A model generated the notes under the pieces. That model searched no databases and had not been told where the DNA came from. It saw only the letters and a list, made by a program, of their open reading frames with translations. From Actinomadura barringtoniae (GTDB lineage: Bacteria > Actinomycetota > Actinomycetes > Streptosporangiales > Streptosporangiaceae), in NCBI RefSeq assembly GCF_017573505.1, contig NZ_JAGEOJ010000004.1, forward strand, positions 529,593 to 593,592: 64,000 nt of DNA, in the 5' to 3' direction. This document shows positions 17,479 to 27,062 of this stretch, in pieces (positions within the stretch are counted from its first letter, which is position 1; each line of letters opens with the position of its first letter). The position numbers and the translations under genes were made by a program.

Positions 17479-18081
17479 TCAGGGTTGATCGTCTGCTGCG
17501 GCGATATCGCGACCGACGGTGAGGGCTTGCTGGAGTTCGGGTTCGATCGCGGTCCGGAACTGGGCATCGGGTTCGGTCCCGACGGCATCGAGAACGGTGC
17601 TGAAGAAGCACCGGGCGGAGGTGGCCAGCACCACCTGGAAGATGTCGGCATCGGTCAGGCCGTGACGGCGAAGTTCGTCGATGTCGGCCTCGGTGATGGC
17701 GGTGGCATCGGCCGCTACCCGCTCGGCGAAATCCATGATGGCCATGTCGGCCGGGTCCAGGCCCGCGTTGTGAGGATCGGTGGCGATCGCCTCCACTGCG
17801 CCCGCGTCATAGAACCGGTCTCGCAGCACCTTCCCGTGAGCGAGGGAGCAATAGCTGGACCGCAGCCGCCGCGCGGCGGCCAGCGTGACCAATTCGTAAA
17901 TACGCGCGTCCATGCCCTCCTTGACCGCAGCATTGAGCTGCTGCCATGCGGAATAGACGGCAGGGCGCAACGCGAACACCCGGGTGTAGTTCGCCACGTA
18001 CCCCAGAGCCTCACGGTCGGCATCGAACAAGCGGCCGACCTGCTCATCTGCATCATCGTCGGGTGTCTCAAGGAAGCCCAC
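17479..18081 (-). CDS. AhpD/carboxymuconolactone decarboxylase-family peroxidase-like protein
   Basis: A 200-residue helical protein of the AhpD/CMD superfamily. The active-site region is seen in RIYELVTLAAARRLRSSYCS followed by LAHGKVL: a Glu, then a single Cys and a His in the pattern CxxxH. The CxxC pair of AhpD is lacking, as in many alkylhydroperoxidase-like proteins. GTG start at 18081 follows GAGAGGAGGG. It is convergent with the TetR gene and seems monocistronic. A peroxide- or thiol-linked role is likely but unproven. Confidence 0.82.
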   Translation of the reverse strand: MGFLETPDDDADEQVGRLFDADREALGYVANYTRVFALRPAVYSAWQQLNAAVKEGMDARIYELVTLAAARRLRSSYCSLAHGKVLRDRFYDAGAVEAIATDPHNAGLDPADMAIMDFAERVAADATAITEADIDELRRHGLTDADIFQVVLATSARCFFSTVLDAVGTEPDAQFRTAIEPELQQALTVGRDIAAADDQP

Positions 18082-18444
18082 GATGCCCTCCTCTCGAGCG
18101 CACGCCGGCGAGCGGCGGCCTTGGCGTTCACTGCAACGAACTCCGACGCCAATGCACGAACATTCGGATTGGCACCTAGCTCAGCGTGCTCCGATTGTCC
18201 CGGTGCCCAGCCCCCCGCACGCAGCCATAGCCGACTCTGGCCAACGAGACCAAGCCATCGCGGGCAGTCCCCCTCTCGCTCAGCCAAGTCCTCCCGCCCC
18301 GCGTCATCGCCTCCCTCATGCCGCACTGCGCCACCCGGCCCACGCGAGCCCTTTCCCTCTCCAGCCGACACACAAGGCCTTTCCATGGCGAAGGCCCGAA
18401 ATCGGGTGCGATTCCGGGCCTCGTGCCGTACGAAGAAGCCGTGC
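18082..18444. other. Intergenic gap without recognisable gene
   Basis: The 363 bases between the AhpD-like gene and the GH43-like gene show only unconvincing open frames. No repeat or terminator-quality hairpin was found by eye. The promoter of the AhpD-like gene is expected near its left end. Confidence 0.45.
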
Positions 18445-19539
18445 TCAGCGGAGGAGGCTCGTCACGGCCGGGCGTCCGCCGTTCCATCCGAGGACGCCGA
18501 CATAGAGCCCGTCCGGACCGCCGGCGGTGGCGCGGTCCGGGTGGCCGTTGAACAGGATCCGCCACGAGCCCTCGGGCAGGCCGTGGACGATGTCGGCGTT
18601 GCCGGTGCCGCAGGTGTTCATCGAACGCGGGAACGTCACCCGGGTCGGCGACTTGGACGTCCAGCCCGACCACAGGCTGGTGTTCTGCCGGTACCGGGTC
18701 CAGTAGTCGCACGTGCCGTACCAGCCGAACGAGTTGAACAGCGTGTACTTACCGCCGTGCTCGACCAGCACCGGGTTCTCCTCGATGTACTTGTGCACCG
18801 AGTCGGTGAGCTTGATGCCGGCCCCGTTCTTGTGGACGGGATTGGCCATGGTCTGCTGCGGCTGGGCCGGGTTGAGCCGGACCATCCGCGTGGTGGTGTG
18901 CCACGGCTTCCCCGAGCCCGCGCGGTACCCGGTCTTGTAGGTGAGGACGAGCTGGCCGCCGACGCGGGCGGGCGTCGGGTCGATGAGCGACTGCCCTTTC
19001 CCCTCCTTGGCGACCGTGTCGTAGGCGTGGGCGCCTGCCCCCGAGAAACAGGCCAGTGCACGGTCGTACGGCGTGAACGGTCCGCGGGCATCGGTGCCGC
19101 GAGCCACGCCGATGCAGCGGTTGGACGTGCCGGGCAGCGCGCCGGCGAAGTACACGCGGTACGAACCGTCGGTCGCCTTCACGATCGACGGCGCCCAGAC
19201 GCTCTTGTTGCCGCCCATCCAGGCGGCCTTGCGGGTCAGCAGCTTGCGATTGACCTTGGCCCAGGGGCCCTTGAGCTCCTTGGCGGTACGGATCCGTCCG
19301 GGCTTGTCCCAGTCCATCGTGCTCAGCGCGACCCAGCCACTCGCCGTGGCGATGACACCGGGGTCGGCGATCCCGGTCGCCACCGGCGGGTCGACGGGCC
19401 ATCTCGTCGCGGCACTACCGCCGTACGCGACGGTGGAAGCGTTCGACCCGCCGTCCCCACCGGACACGACGGCAGCCGCGACAGCGGTCGCAGCAACACA
19501 GGCGGCGCCCGCGACCCCCAGCACTCGGACGTGTCTCAT
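18445..19539 (-). CDS. Secreted GH43-like glycoside hydrolase
   Basis: A 364-residue exported protein with a five-bladed propeller pattern like glycoside hydrolase family 43. Residues 1-25 form a signal peptide (RVLGVAGAACVAATAVAAAV). Blade motifs are GIADPGVIATASG (candidate base Asp), WAPSIVKATDGSYRVYFAG, SLIDPTPARVGGQLVLTYK and YIEENPVLVEHGGKYTLFNS, where the Glu pair is a candidate acid. Family members act on arabinan, xylan and related polymers outside the cell. The exact substrate and even activity are uncertain because the family diverges widely. Confidence 0.78.
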   Translation of the reverse strand: MRHVRVLGVAGAACVAATAVAAAVVSGGDGGSNASTVAYGGSAATRWPVDPPVATGIADPGVIATASGWVALSTMDWDKPGRIRTAKELKGPWAKVNRKLLTRKAAWMGGNKSVWAPSIVKATDGSYRVYFAGALPGTSNRCIGVARGTDARGPFTPYDRALACFSGAGAHAYDTVAKEGKGQSLIDPTPARVGGQLVLTYKTGYRAGSGKPWHTTTRMVRLNPAQPQQTMANPVHKNGAGIKLTDSVHKYIEENPVLVEHGGKYTLFNSFGWYGTCDYWTRYRQNTSLWSGWTSKSPTRVTFPRSMNTCGTGNADIVHGLPEGSWRILFNGHPDRATAGGPDGLYVGVLGWNGGRPAVTSLLR

Positions 19540-19863
19540 CTATGGACTCCAATCGCGGGGTGGGCCCACCCCGACGCATCGCAGTGACTTCAAAGAGGCA
19601 GGACCCGATCACTTATGACCAGGCCCAGAACAATCAGACAAAGAAGATAAAGGGCATGATCGATCCCCGCAGCGGGAACCCCGGATTCGGCTGCAGCGGA
19701 AAGCCTCGATGACTCAGCACGAAGGCTGCCAGCCAACTCGGCGTACCACCAACGCTGCGACCGCCTCGGCGACAGCGGACCTGCGCCGGGCACCCAGCCG
19801 ACTTACAGATATTGATGTCTGTGTGTGGCGTGAATCGCTGTGGTCGCGGTGTGGGTCCGAGGT
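19540..19863. other. Intergenic gap with ACAGA/TCTGT dyad
   Basis: The 324 bases between the GH43-like gene and the divergently transcribed kinase gene carry no gene I can support. An inverted repeat ACAGA-N8-TCTGT lies at 19805..19822, about 42 bases before the kinase start, in the likely promoter. Confidence 0.45.
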
Positions 19864-21261
19864 ATGTTGCCTGGCGTGGTTGAGGATGTTGGGCGAGTTC
19901 TGGCGGCCCGGTACCGGCTGTCGGAGTTGCTGGGGCAGGGCGGCATGGGGGCTGTCTGGCGCGCCTACGACGAGCAGTTGAAAAGGGAGGTGGCCGTCAA
20001 GGAGCTTCGGCTCCCCGAGGGTTTCACCGACGCCGAGCGTGAGTCGTGGATCGCGCGGCTGGACCGGGAGGCGAGCGCCGCCGCCCGATTGAAACACCCC
20101 GGCATCATCACCGTTCACGACCGGGTCACCGGTGACGACGGGCGCCCCTGGATCGTCATGGAACTGGTCCACGGGCGTTCCCTGGACGATCTGATCCGGA
20201 CGAACGGACCGCTCCCCGCCGACCGGGTCGCCGACATCGGGCTGCAGATCCTGGACGCCCTGCGCACCGCCCACCAGGCAGGCATCACCCACCGCGACAT
20301 CAAGCCCGCCAACGTACTGCTCGAGGGCGATCGTGTCGTGCTGACCGACTTCGGGATCGCCAGAGTCGACGGCGAGGCCGCTCTGACCCGTTCGGGCGCG
20401 CTGATCGGAACGCCTTCGTTCATGTCCCCCGAACAAGTACGCGGCCTGCCGGCCACCGCGGAGTCCGACCTGTGGTCCCTGGGCGCGACACTGTTCACCG
20501 CTCTGGAGGGCCATCCGCCGTTCGGCGGCGCCAGTCCCGGAGCGGTCATGGTCGCCATCGCCACCGAAGACCCCGCTGCCCATGCCGGCCCTCTCGCTCC
20601 CGCCATCAGCGGACTGCTGCACAAAGACCCCGCCGAACGGCTGCGCGCCGACCAACTCCATGTGCTGCTGACCAGGCGACCCATGCCACAACACCAAGTC
20701 CCGGTCCCACCACCGCAGCCCGGGTTTCCTCAATACCGGCAGCCGCCGATGGCAGGCGGGCCCGGGCCGTGGGGTGACGGGCCGAGGCCGTTGGCGGCGA
20801 CACCCAGGCCAGGGGCGTACGGCGCGGCGGCGGTGATCGCCGGCATCCTGGCACTGCTCACCGCCGGCATGCTCGTCTGGTTCGCGCTCTACAACGTCGT
20901 CTACGCCAGCGGAGCGGGCGGTCGCTGGTCCAGCCTGGTGGTGGAGAACGTGCTCGGCGGCTTCATCAGCGCCGGGGTGCTGTTGGTCGCCGCAGGGTTC
21001 ACAGTCGCTCGCAGCATTCCCGGCGCGTGGACGCTGTGCGCGCTCTGCGTGTTCTACGCGGTGGCGACGATCTTCCTGGGGCCGCTTCAGGGGAGCACGA
21101 CCTTGGGTGCCCAGCTCACGTTCGTCTTCGGCTTCGGCAAGAGCAACGGCATCGCCGTAGGCCTGTCGATCATCTTCGGTGTCCTGACGGCGATCATGGC
21201 GGCGATCGCCGGCAGCGTGAAGTCGTACGGACCGACCACCGCCACGCCGCACCGCTCGTGA
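19864..21261 (+). CDS. Membrane Ser/Thr protein kinase (PknB-like catalytic domain)
   Basis: A 465-residue kinase. The N-terminal catalytic domain has the glycine loop LGQGGMGAV, Lys46 in EVAVKEL, Glu69 on helix C, catalytic Asp145 in THRDIKPANV, Asp162 in TDFGIARV, and the GTPSFMSPEQ activation segment. A Pro-rich linker (VPVPPPQPGFPQY) follows, then four hydrophobic helices from about GAYGAAAVIAGILALLTAGM onward. There is no PASTA or other sensor domain, so signal input may come through the membrane bundle. ATG 19864 follows CCGAGGT; a GTG at 19840 is an alternative. Alone, targets unknown. Confidence 0.9.
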   Translation: MLPGVVEDVGRVLAARYRLSELLGQGGMGAVWRAYDEQLKREVAVKELRLPEGFTDAERESWIARLDREASAAARLKHPGIITVHDRVTGDDGRPWIVMELVHGRSLDDLIRTNGPLPADRVADIGLQILDALRTAHQAGITHRDIKPANVLLEGDRVVLTDFGIARVDGEAALTRSGALIGTPSFMSPEQVRGLPATAESDLWSLGATLFTALEGHPPFGGASPGAVMVAIATEDPAAHAGPLAPAISGLLHKDPAERLRADQLHVLLTRRPMPQHQVPVPPPQPGFPQYRQPPMAGGPGPWGDGPRPLAATPRPGAYGAAAVIAGILALLTAGMLVWFALYNVVYASGAGGRWSSLVVENVLGGFISAGVLLVAAGFTVARSIPGAWTLCALCVFYAVATIFLGPLQGSTTLGAQLTFVFGFGKSNGIAVGLSIIFGVLTAIMAAIAGSVKSYGPTTATPHRS

Positions 21262-21362
21262 TCACTTCGCAGTATCCGAGAGCCAGGGACGCAGTATCGG
21301 CTTCTCTCCCTTTGTTGCATTTGTGGCCGGCAGGCGGTCGTGTTCTCAACGGGCGTGGATAC

Positions 21363-21533
21363 TCAGCGCTGAAGATGTGGTCCGGCCGCGTCGCGATACG
21401 GCGTCAGGAATGAGCCGAGGGCCGCGAGTAGCGCGTCGGGCGCTTCCTCGGCGGGGAAGTGGCCGCAGCTCGGGATCTGCAGGCCGATGACGTCGTCGGC
21501 GACCAGGCGCATCGTGGTCTCCACACGGTCGTC
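21363..21533 (-). pseudogene. Alpha/beta-hydrolase C-terminal remnant
   Basis: The minus-strand frame reads DDRVETTMRLVADDVIGLQI then PSCGHFPAEEAPDALLAALG, which is the C-terminal end of an alpha/beta-hydrolase with the catalytic His in CGHF. Nothing upstream in the same frame resembles the rest of such an enzyme, so only about 56 residues survive. It lies between the kinase and an aldo-keto reductase on the other strand. Confidence 0.55.
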
Positions 21534-21679
21534 TGACGTGCGGCTCAAGACGGCCGACGGCTGCCTCCCACAGTCTTGGCGAATATCCGTTCGTCGGCGT
21601 GAGCGTCTGACCGGCAGAGCGTCCAGGATCGCCGGCTGCCAAGGGCCGGCGTCGATCAAGGCGCGGTGATGCAGGCAGA

Positions 21680-22465
21680 ATGGCGTGTATGACGTGGACT
21701 GTGAAGCTGCCTGGTGGTGCCGCACTACCGATGATCGGTTTTGGGACCTGGCAACTGCAGCGCAACGCGGCGTACGAGTCGGTACGCGCGGCGCTTGAGG
21801 CCGGTTACCGGCATGTCGATACCGCGACGTTGTATCAGAACGAGTCAGAGGTCGGCAGGGCCGTGAAGGACAGCGGCGTGGACCGGGAACAGGTCTTCGT
21901 CACCACCAAGCTGCGCCCGCAGGACGCGCGGCGTGCCCGTCGCACCCTGGAGTCCAGCCTCCGCCAGCTCGACACCGACTATGTGGATCTTTGGTTGATC
22001 CACTGGCCGACGGGCCGGGACGAGCTCGTCTCGACCTGGCAGGAGCTGCTGTCCGCCAAGGACGCGGGGCTGGCCCGCGAAGTCGGGGTCAGCAACTACA
22101 GCCCGGCCCAGATCGACCTGCTCACCGAGGCCACCGGACGCCAGCCGGCGGTCAACCAGATTCCGTGGAGCCCGGGCCAGCACGACCCTGCCCTGCTGGA
22201 CGAACACCGCCGTCGAGGCATGGTCGTCGAGGGCTACAGCGGCCTGAAGAACACCGACCTGCGCCACCCGGTCCTGACGGAGATCGCTGAGCGGCACGCT
22301 GTTACGCCCGCCCAAGTCGTGCTGCGCTGGCACCTGGAACACGACATCGTCATCCTCCCCAGGTCGTCCCGCCGTGAGCGCATCGCCGCCAACCTCGACC
22401 TGGAAGACCTCAGTCTCACCGCCGAAGAGGTCACCGCGATCGATGCCCTCACCCGAACCCGCTGA
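21680..22465 (+). CDS. Aldo/keto reductase (2,5-didehydrogluconate reductase-like)
   Basis: A 261-residue NADPH-dependent aldo/keto reductase barrel. Catalytic residues are visible: Asp47 and Tyr52 in HVDTATLYQNE, Lys77 in VFVTTKL and His108 in WLIHWP. The cofactor-site segment near the C-terminus, ILPRSSRRERIAANL, is of the NADPH type (PRSS). ATG 21680 or, three codons on, ATG 21689 could start translation; the second matches the usual family start. It stands alone between remnants, so its carbonyl substrate is unknown. Confidence 0.9.
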   Translation: MACMTWTVKLPGGAALPMIGFGTWQLQRNAAYESVRAALEAGYRHVDTATLYQNESEVGRAVKDSGVDREQVFVTTKLRPQDARRARRTLESSLRQLDTDYVDLWLIHWPTGRDELVSTWQELLSAKDAGLAREVGVSNYSPAQIDLLTEATGRQPAVNQIPWSPGQHDPALLDEHRRRGMVVEGYSGLKNTDLRHPVLTEIAERHAVTPAQVVLRWHLEHDIVILPRSSRRERIAANLDLEDLSLTAEEVTAIDALTRTR

Positions 22466-22629
22466 CCGAGGACGGCAAGCGGGCGGCACGTGAACGGTGT
22501 CGTCCCGACGAAGCGACACCCGTTTCGGGGGCATACAGGCTCCGGCCGGCTTCGACTTGCTCCACTCGTCTGTACGCGGCGAGTCTGCGGAACTGTTCCT
22601 CGTCGGGGGGCGCAGTGTCGTTCATCGGG

Positions 22630-22866
22630 TCAGGGCGCGACGGGGAGCCGGGGAGCCGGCCTCGCGCGGACGGTGGTCAGGGCATAGAGGAGCAGGCCTG
22701 CGGCGGTGAGGATGAAGCCTGCCCAGACCGTTGACAGGGTTCCCCATCCGGCCGCGAGGGTGACTGCCCCGTCCAGTTCGCTGCGGACCGAGCCGCCTCG
22801 AAGATCGTCGGTACGGGGCAGCCAGGCCACCAGGGCCGCGCCCGCGAGCAGTCCGATGCGGCTTCG
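22630..22866 (-). pseudogene. Fragment of a membrane protein (C-terminal end)
   Basis: In a frame different from the adjoining regulator, the sequence reads RIGLLAGAALVAWLPRTDDL, then DGAVTLAAGWGTLSTVWAGF and ILTAAGLLLYALTTV: two hydrophobic segments joined by a short polar loop, like the last part of an integral membrane protein. Its upstream part is missing and the frame runs into the degraded regulator at about 22865. I do not recognise the family. It marks a probable deletion junction. Confidence 0.45.
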
Positions 22867-24710
22867 GCGGCGGCCCTGACCACGTGGACGGGTTCACCTC
22901 GGGCCTGGAGCAGGCGGGCCCGCATCAGCATGACCAGGCCCTCCGCGTAGCGCTGGCCGTGGGCCTCCAGGGCCCGGTTCGCCTGGTCGAGGGCGTTCCC
23001 TGCCCGTTCCGGCGATCCGGCGGCCAGCCACATCTCGGCGATCAACGCGAGGTGGTAGGCGAGGCCGAAGCGCGGCGGGTCGGCCAGCGTCGAGGCCACA
23101 CGCGTTTCGGCCTCCTCAGCGGTCCCGGCCGGGTCGTCGCCGGTGAGAGCGCGCGCCCAGAGACGGTCCAGCCGGACATAGTGCTCCTGCTGGACGGCGA
23201 TGCGGCCGTTGCCCATGGCGGTCCACCGGTCGGCCACCCGCAACACCCAGGCGGCGTCACCCGCCATGGAAGCGATCATGGTCATGTAGTAGGCCCACCT
23301 CGCGACGGCGTTCCCACCGGCCGGGCCGTTCCAGCTGTCGATCATGGCGGAGGCGGCCTCGACCTCCCCGTACAGCGCGGTCACGACGGCCCGCCAGCCC
23401 GGCCACTCGCCCGAGATGTCGCACCAGAACGGAGTGTCGTCCCATTCGGAGCCCACTCCCTCGCGGATGGCGCGTTCGACGACGTTGAAGGACCGGTAGG
23501 CGTCGCCGATGTCGCCGACGTCCCACTGGTGCAGGCCCAGGGCCTGCCGGCCGTACACCTGAACGACCGGATCGTCGGACGCCTCCCCCCGCTCCGACAG
23601 CCGGCGGACCATGTGTTCCCGGTTACCCTCCAGCAAGGTGTAGGCCCCGAAGAGCCGGGCGAACAGAAGGCCCGCGGCCTCTGCGTCCCGGCCGAGCCCG
23701 CGGGCCAGCCGCTCCGCCCGCTCCAGGAGGCCGAACGTCGCGGCGCCGTATCCGACCTGCCGCCGCGGGGTGAAGGTGATGAGGGCGAGCAGAGAGAGGG
23801 CCGACAGCTCCAGTTCCGGGAGACCCGCCGTACGAGCGATCCGGGCGGCCTCCAGCAGGTACCGGTCGGCGGCGGCGAAGGCGAGCTTCGCCGTCGCGCG
23901 CCGTCCCGCGCTCATCATCGCCTCCGCCGTACGGACCGGATCGGCGAGCGGACCCGCCGCTCCCAGGTGGTGGGCGAGCCGTTCGGGAACGGCCTCGTCG
24001 TCCGCGCCGCCGCCCGCGCCGCCGTGCGCGCCGTCGCCCGCGCGGCCGTCTTCGAGCGCGTCCGCGATGCGCAGGTGCAGCCTGATGGCCTGCTGGTGGG
24101 CCATCGTCTCGGTGACCGACTCGCGGACCAGGTCGTGCGAGAAGCGCAGGGAGAACGGGTCGTCCAGCGTCGGCTCCAGCATGCCGAGCGCCCGCAACGG
24201 ATCGAGAAGTTCGAGGCAGGTCGCGACGTCGATCCCGGCCACGCTCGCGAGCAGCCGGAGCTCGACGTCCCGGCCGATGAGCGCTGCGATCCGCAGCAGC
24301 TCCCCCGCCTCGGGGCCGAGGCCGGCCATCCGATCGCGGACGACATCGCGGACCGTGGACGGCACCCCGATCCGGTTCGTACCGTCGCCGAGCCCGCCGC
24401 TGTCGTTGAGAAGCCGCGACAGTTCGCGGACGTAGAACGGATTGCCGGCGGTACGGGCATGGATGTCGTGGGCGAGGTCCGCGTCGGGTTCACGGCCGAT
24501 CTCACGGCGGATCAGCTCGGTGACGTCATCCGGGCCGAGCGGGCCGAGCCCGATCCTGCGGTGGCCGGGCAGCCGGCCGACGGCGGCCAGGAGCCGGGAG
24601 AGGTCGGATCCCGGGACGGGCGCCCGGTCGCGGAGCGATCCGATGATCGCCGAACGCGCCGGGAGACGGCCGGCCAGATGGCCGAACAACTGGAGCGAGG
24701 TGGCATCGGC
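22677..24710 (-). pseudogene. C-terminal part of the BTAD-ATPase regulator, after the stop
   Basis: This continues the upstream regulator in the same frame after a TGA at 24713-24711. It opens ADATSLQLFGHLAGRL, exactly what follows the Walker B motif VDDLQW in such proteins, and then shows the ATPase lid region (RIGLGPLGPDDVTELI, HARTAGNPFYVRELSRLL) and a long TPR-like helical array. About 670 codons remain free of further stops, so the nonsense change is recent or tolerated. Near 22865 the frame loses coding character (SDCSRARPWWPG) where a membrane-protein fragment begins in another frame, so the C-terminus also seems truncated. An internal ATG at 24689 could start a separate product. Confidence 0.7.
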
Positions 24711-26033
24711 TCACTGGAGGTCATCGACGATGAGCAGCAGCGGCTGCTGGGCGGCGGCCTGGCCGATCACGTCGACGACCTGCTCGAACAGGCGGAACTG
24801 GCCGCGGCTGCCGGTGAGCATGGGCGCGACGCCGTCCGGCGAGCCCAGCAGGACACCGAGATCGCTGCTCCGCCATTTCTCGCGTGCCTGAGCCGGCAGG
24901 GTGTCGAGCACGAGGGTGAGGGCCCGTTCCCACGGCCACATCGCGGGCGTTCCGTCGCCTTCCAGGCACGCGGCACAGATGACGAGCGCGCCGCTCCTTC
25001 TGGCGTCGGCGGCGGCCTCCTCCAGGAGACTGCTCTTGCCCACTCCCGGCTCGCCTTCGACGATGCCGAGTCCCGTACGTCCGTTCAACGCCTCCCGTAC
25101 GGCCTGCCGCAGCACGGCGAGTTCCTCGATCCGCCCGACCAGACCGGAGCCCCCGCTCTCGATCGCCGTGCCGAGGGCGGGCGTCGAGATCTGGGTGAGG
25201 ACTCGCAGGTGCGCGGCCCGCAGCGCCGGACCGGGTTCGATGCCGAGGCCCTCGGCGAGGCGGTCCCGGAACGTGCCGAAGGCGGCCAGCACCTCGGCCT
25301 GACGACCGGCGGCGCCGAGTGTCGAGACGAGGGCGGCCTGAACGGGTTCGTGGAACGGCCCCATCCGGGCGGCGAGATGCAACGCGGGGAGCACCCGTTC
25401 CGGCCGGCCCAGCGACACCGCCAGCTCCGCAGCGGCGGTGCAAGCCGAAAAGAACTCCTCATCGATGGCCGAGAAGACCGCCATCGCGGCCGTTCCGTGA
25501 GCGAATCCGTCCCCGACCGGCCCCCGCCACAGGCCAAGCGCCTCAACGTATTGGTCGAGCGCCCGCTCTCCCTCTCCCCCGGCCAGGCTCGCCGCCGCAG
25601 CCTCGAGGAGTTCCCGGAAGGCGACCAGATCCAAGGTGCCGGAATCGGTGCTGAACACGTACGCGTTGCCCCGGCGATGCAAATAGGAGCCGGTTCCCCG
25701 GGCGCCGATCGAGGGTTCGAGCAGCCGCCGCAGGCCGCCGACGTACTTGTGAATGACCTTGAGAGCGCTGGCCGGCGGGTCATCGCCCCAGATCAGGTCG
25801 ATCAACTCACTAGTCGTGACCGGCCGGCCGACGCCGACCAGGAGCAACGCCAGCAAATACGCCTGCTGCCGAGGGCCGACGTCCTGCTCGGCTCCGTCCC
25901 GCCACACACGCAACGGGCCGAGGACCCGCAATAGCACCCGCCCCGCGCTCATCGACGCATCGGTATGAACCCGGATCGGTGAGTTGGGCAGGACCACGCC
26001 GTTCGACTCCACGATCAACGAAAGATCACCCAT
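24711..26033 (-). CDS. BTAD-domain ATPase transcriptional regulator, cut by an in-frame TGA
   Basis: N-terminal 440 residues of a large SARP-like regulator. OmpR-type DNA-binding domain at about residues 33-125 (RVLLRVLGPLRVW, then SELIDLIWGDDPP), bacterial transcriptional activator domain at about 130-285, then an AAA/STAND ATPase with Walker A GEPGVGKSS (327-335) and Walker B LLLIVDD (432-438). The next codons read Leu-Gln-TGA where relatives have Leu-Gln-Trp, so a single TGG to TGA change ends the protein. The truncated product keeps DNA binding but loses most of the ATPase and sensor. ATG 25952 is an alternative start. Family targets are often secondary-metabolism genes; none are adjacent. 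Confidence 0.8.
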   Translation of the reverse strand: MGDLSLIVESNGVVLPNSPIRVHTDASMSAGRVLLRVLGPLRVWRDGAEQDVGPRQQAYLLALLLVGVGRPVTTSELIDLIWGDDPPASALKVIHKYVGGLRRLLEPSIGARGTGSYLHRRGNAYVFSTDSGTLDLVAFRELLEAAAASLAGGEGERALDQYVEALGLWRGPVGDGFAHGTAAMAVFSAIDEEFFSACTAAAELAVSLGRPERVLPALHLAARMGPFHEPVQAALVSTLGAAGRQAEVLAAFGTFRDRLAEGLGIEPGPALRAAHLRVLTQISTPALGTAIESGGSGLVGRIEELAVLRQAVREALNGRTGLGIVEGEPGVGKSSLLEEAAADARRSGALVICAACLEGDGTPAMWPWERALTLVLDTLPAQAREKWRSSDLGVLLGSPDGVAPMLTGSRGQFRLFEQVVDVIGQAAAQQPLLLIVDDLQ

Positions 26034-26144
26034 TATCGGCCGCCCCCACGACCAGGTCCAGCCCAGCTAGGCCGCCTGGGGCCGACGGCCAGAACCGATC
26101 TCACGACTGGGCTTCCCCCTCGCCGGCTCCTGCGCTCCGTCCGC

Positions 26145-27062
26145 TCAGGGGCGCACGCGAATGACGGTCTTGCCCTTGCGCCGCTCGGTCGGGTTGAGCG
26201 CGGGGAGGGCGTCCTCAAGGGGCGCAATGGTTCCGATCTGCATGCGAAGGCGCCCGTGCCGCACCCGGTCGACGATCTCCACCAGCTGACTCGGAACGGC
26301 CTCGACGACGAAGTCGACCGCGAGACCGTCGACAGGTCGAGCCTCCACGGGGCCGACCACCGACACCAGGGTCCCGCCGGGCCGGATGATGCTCGCCGAG
26401 CGCCTCTGGACGTCGCCACCGATGACATCGAAGACCAGGTCGACGCCTCCGATGTCTTCGAGATCCTCGTCGCCGAGCGCCAGGAACTCGTTCGCGCCGA
26501 AGTCGAGCGCGGCCTGGCGGTCCGCCGCCCGCCCCGTACCGATGACATAGGCGCCGAACTCCCGGGCGAGCTGCGTCACCACAGATCCGACCGCGCCGGC
26601 GGCACCGTGCGCGAGGACGCTCTGCCCCGCCTGAAGACGACCGTGCTGGAACAGGCCCTGCCATGCGGTCAGGCCGGAGATCGGCAGGCTCGCACCCACT
26701 GTGAAGTCGACGTTCCCGGGAAGCGGCGCGAGATTACGCGCCTCCACAGCCGCGTACTCGGCCAGCGTTCCATCGCGATGCCAGTCGGTGATCCCGAACA
26801 CCCGCTGGCCCACCGAGAGCCCCGTCGTGCCGTAGCCGAGGGAGGTGACCACTCCGGCGAACTCATGGCCGATGATCGCCGGGGTCCGGTCATGGCCGGA
26901 CCGATCGACCCACGTCGAGGGCCACTCCCACTCCGCCGGGACAAAGCCCGACGCATGGACCGCAACCACGACGTCATTGATCGCCGGTGTCGGCTCAGGC
27001 CGCTCCGCCAGCTTGATTCCAGCCGCTTCCGCGGCCTGATCAGTCGCGACGATCGCCTTCAT
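26145..27062 (-). CDS. NADP-dependent quinone oxidoreductase-like (MDR superfamily)
   Basis: A 305-residue medium-chain dehydrogenase/reductase of the quinone-oxidoreductase type. The GroES-like half contains IIGHEFAGVV and GQRVFGITDW; the Rossmann half has the cofactor loop HGAAGAVGSVV. No structural or catalytic zinc cysteines are present, so it is a zinc-free reductase of quinones or enones. ATG 27062 follows GGAGGTAGAA, which settles the start against a longer frame. It stands alone; no regulator is adjacent. Confidence 0.9.
   Translation of the reverse strand: MKAIVATDQAAEAAGIKLAERPEPTPAINDVVVAVHASGFVPAEWEWPSTWVDRSGHDRTPAIIGHEFAGVVTSLGYGTTGLSVGQRVFGITDWHRDGTLAEYAAVEARNLAPLPGNVDFTVGASLPISGLTAWQGLFQHGRLQAGQSVLAHGAAGAVGSVVTQLAREFGAYVIGTGRAADRQAALDFGANEFLALGDEDLEDIGGVDLVFDVIGGDVQRRSASIIRPGGTLVSVVGPVEARPVDGLAVDFVVEAVPSQLVEIVDRVRHGRLRMQIGTIAPLEDALPALNPTERRKGKTVIRVRP

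Noticed and set aside
17485..19587. Plus-strand open frame of 700 codons
   Set aside because: Antisense across the AhpD-like and GH43-like genes; it crosses an intergenic gap and has no domain.
22884..25934. Plus-strand open frame of 1016 codons
   Set aside because: It is antisense to the BTAD-ATPase regulator, whose domains and codon usage are clear; the antisense product is Arg/Gly/Glu-rich without any domain.
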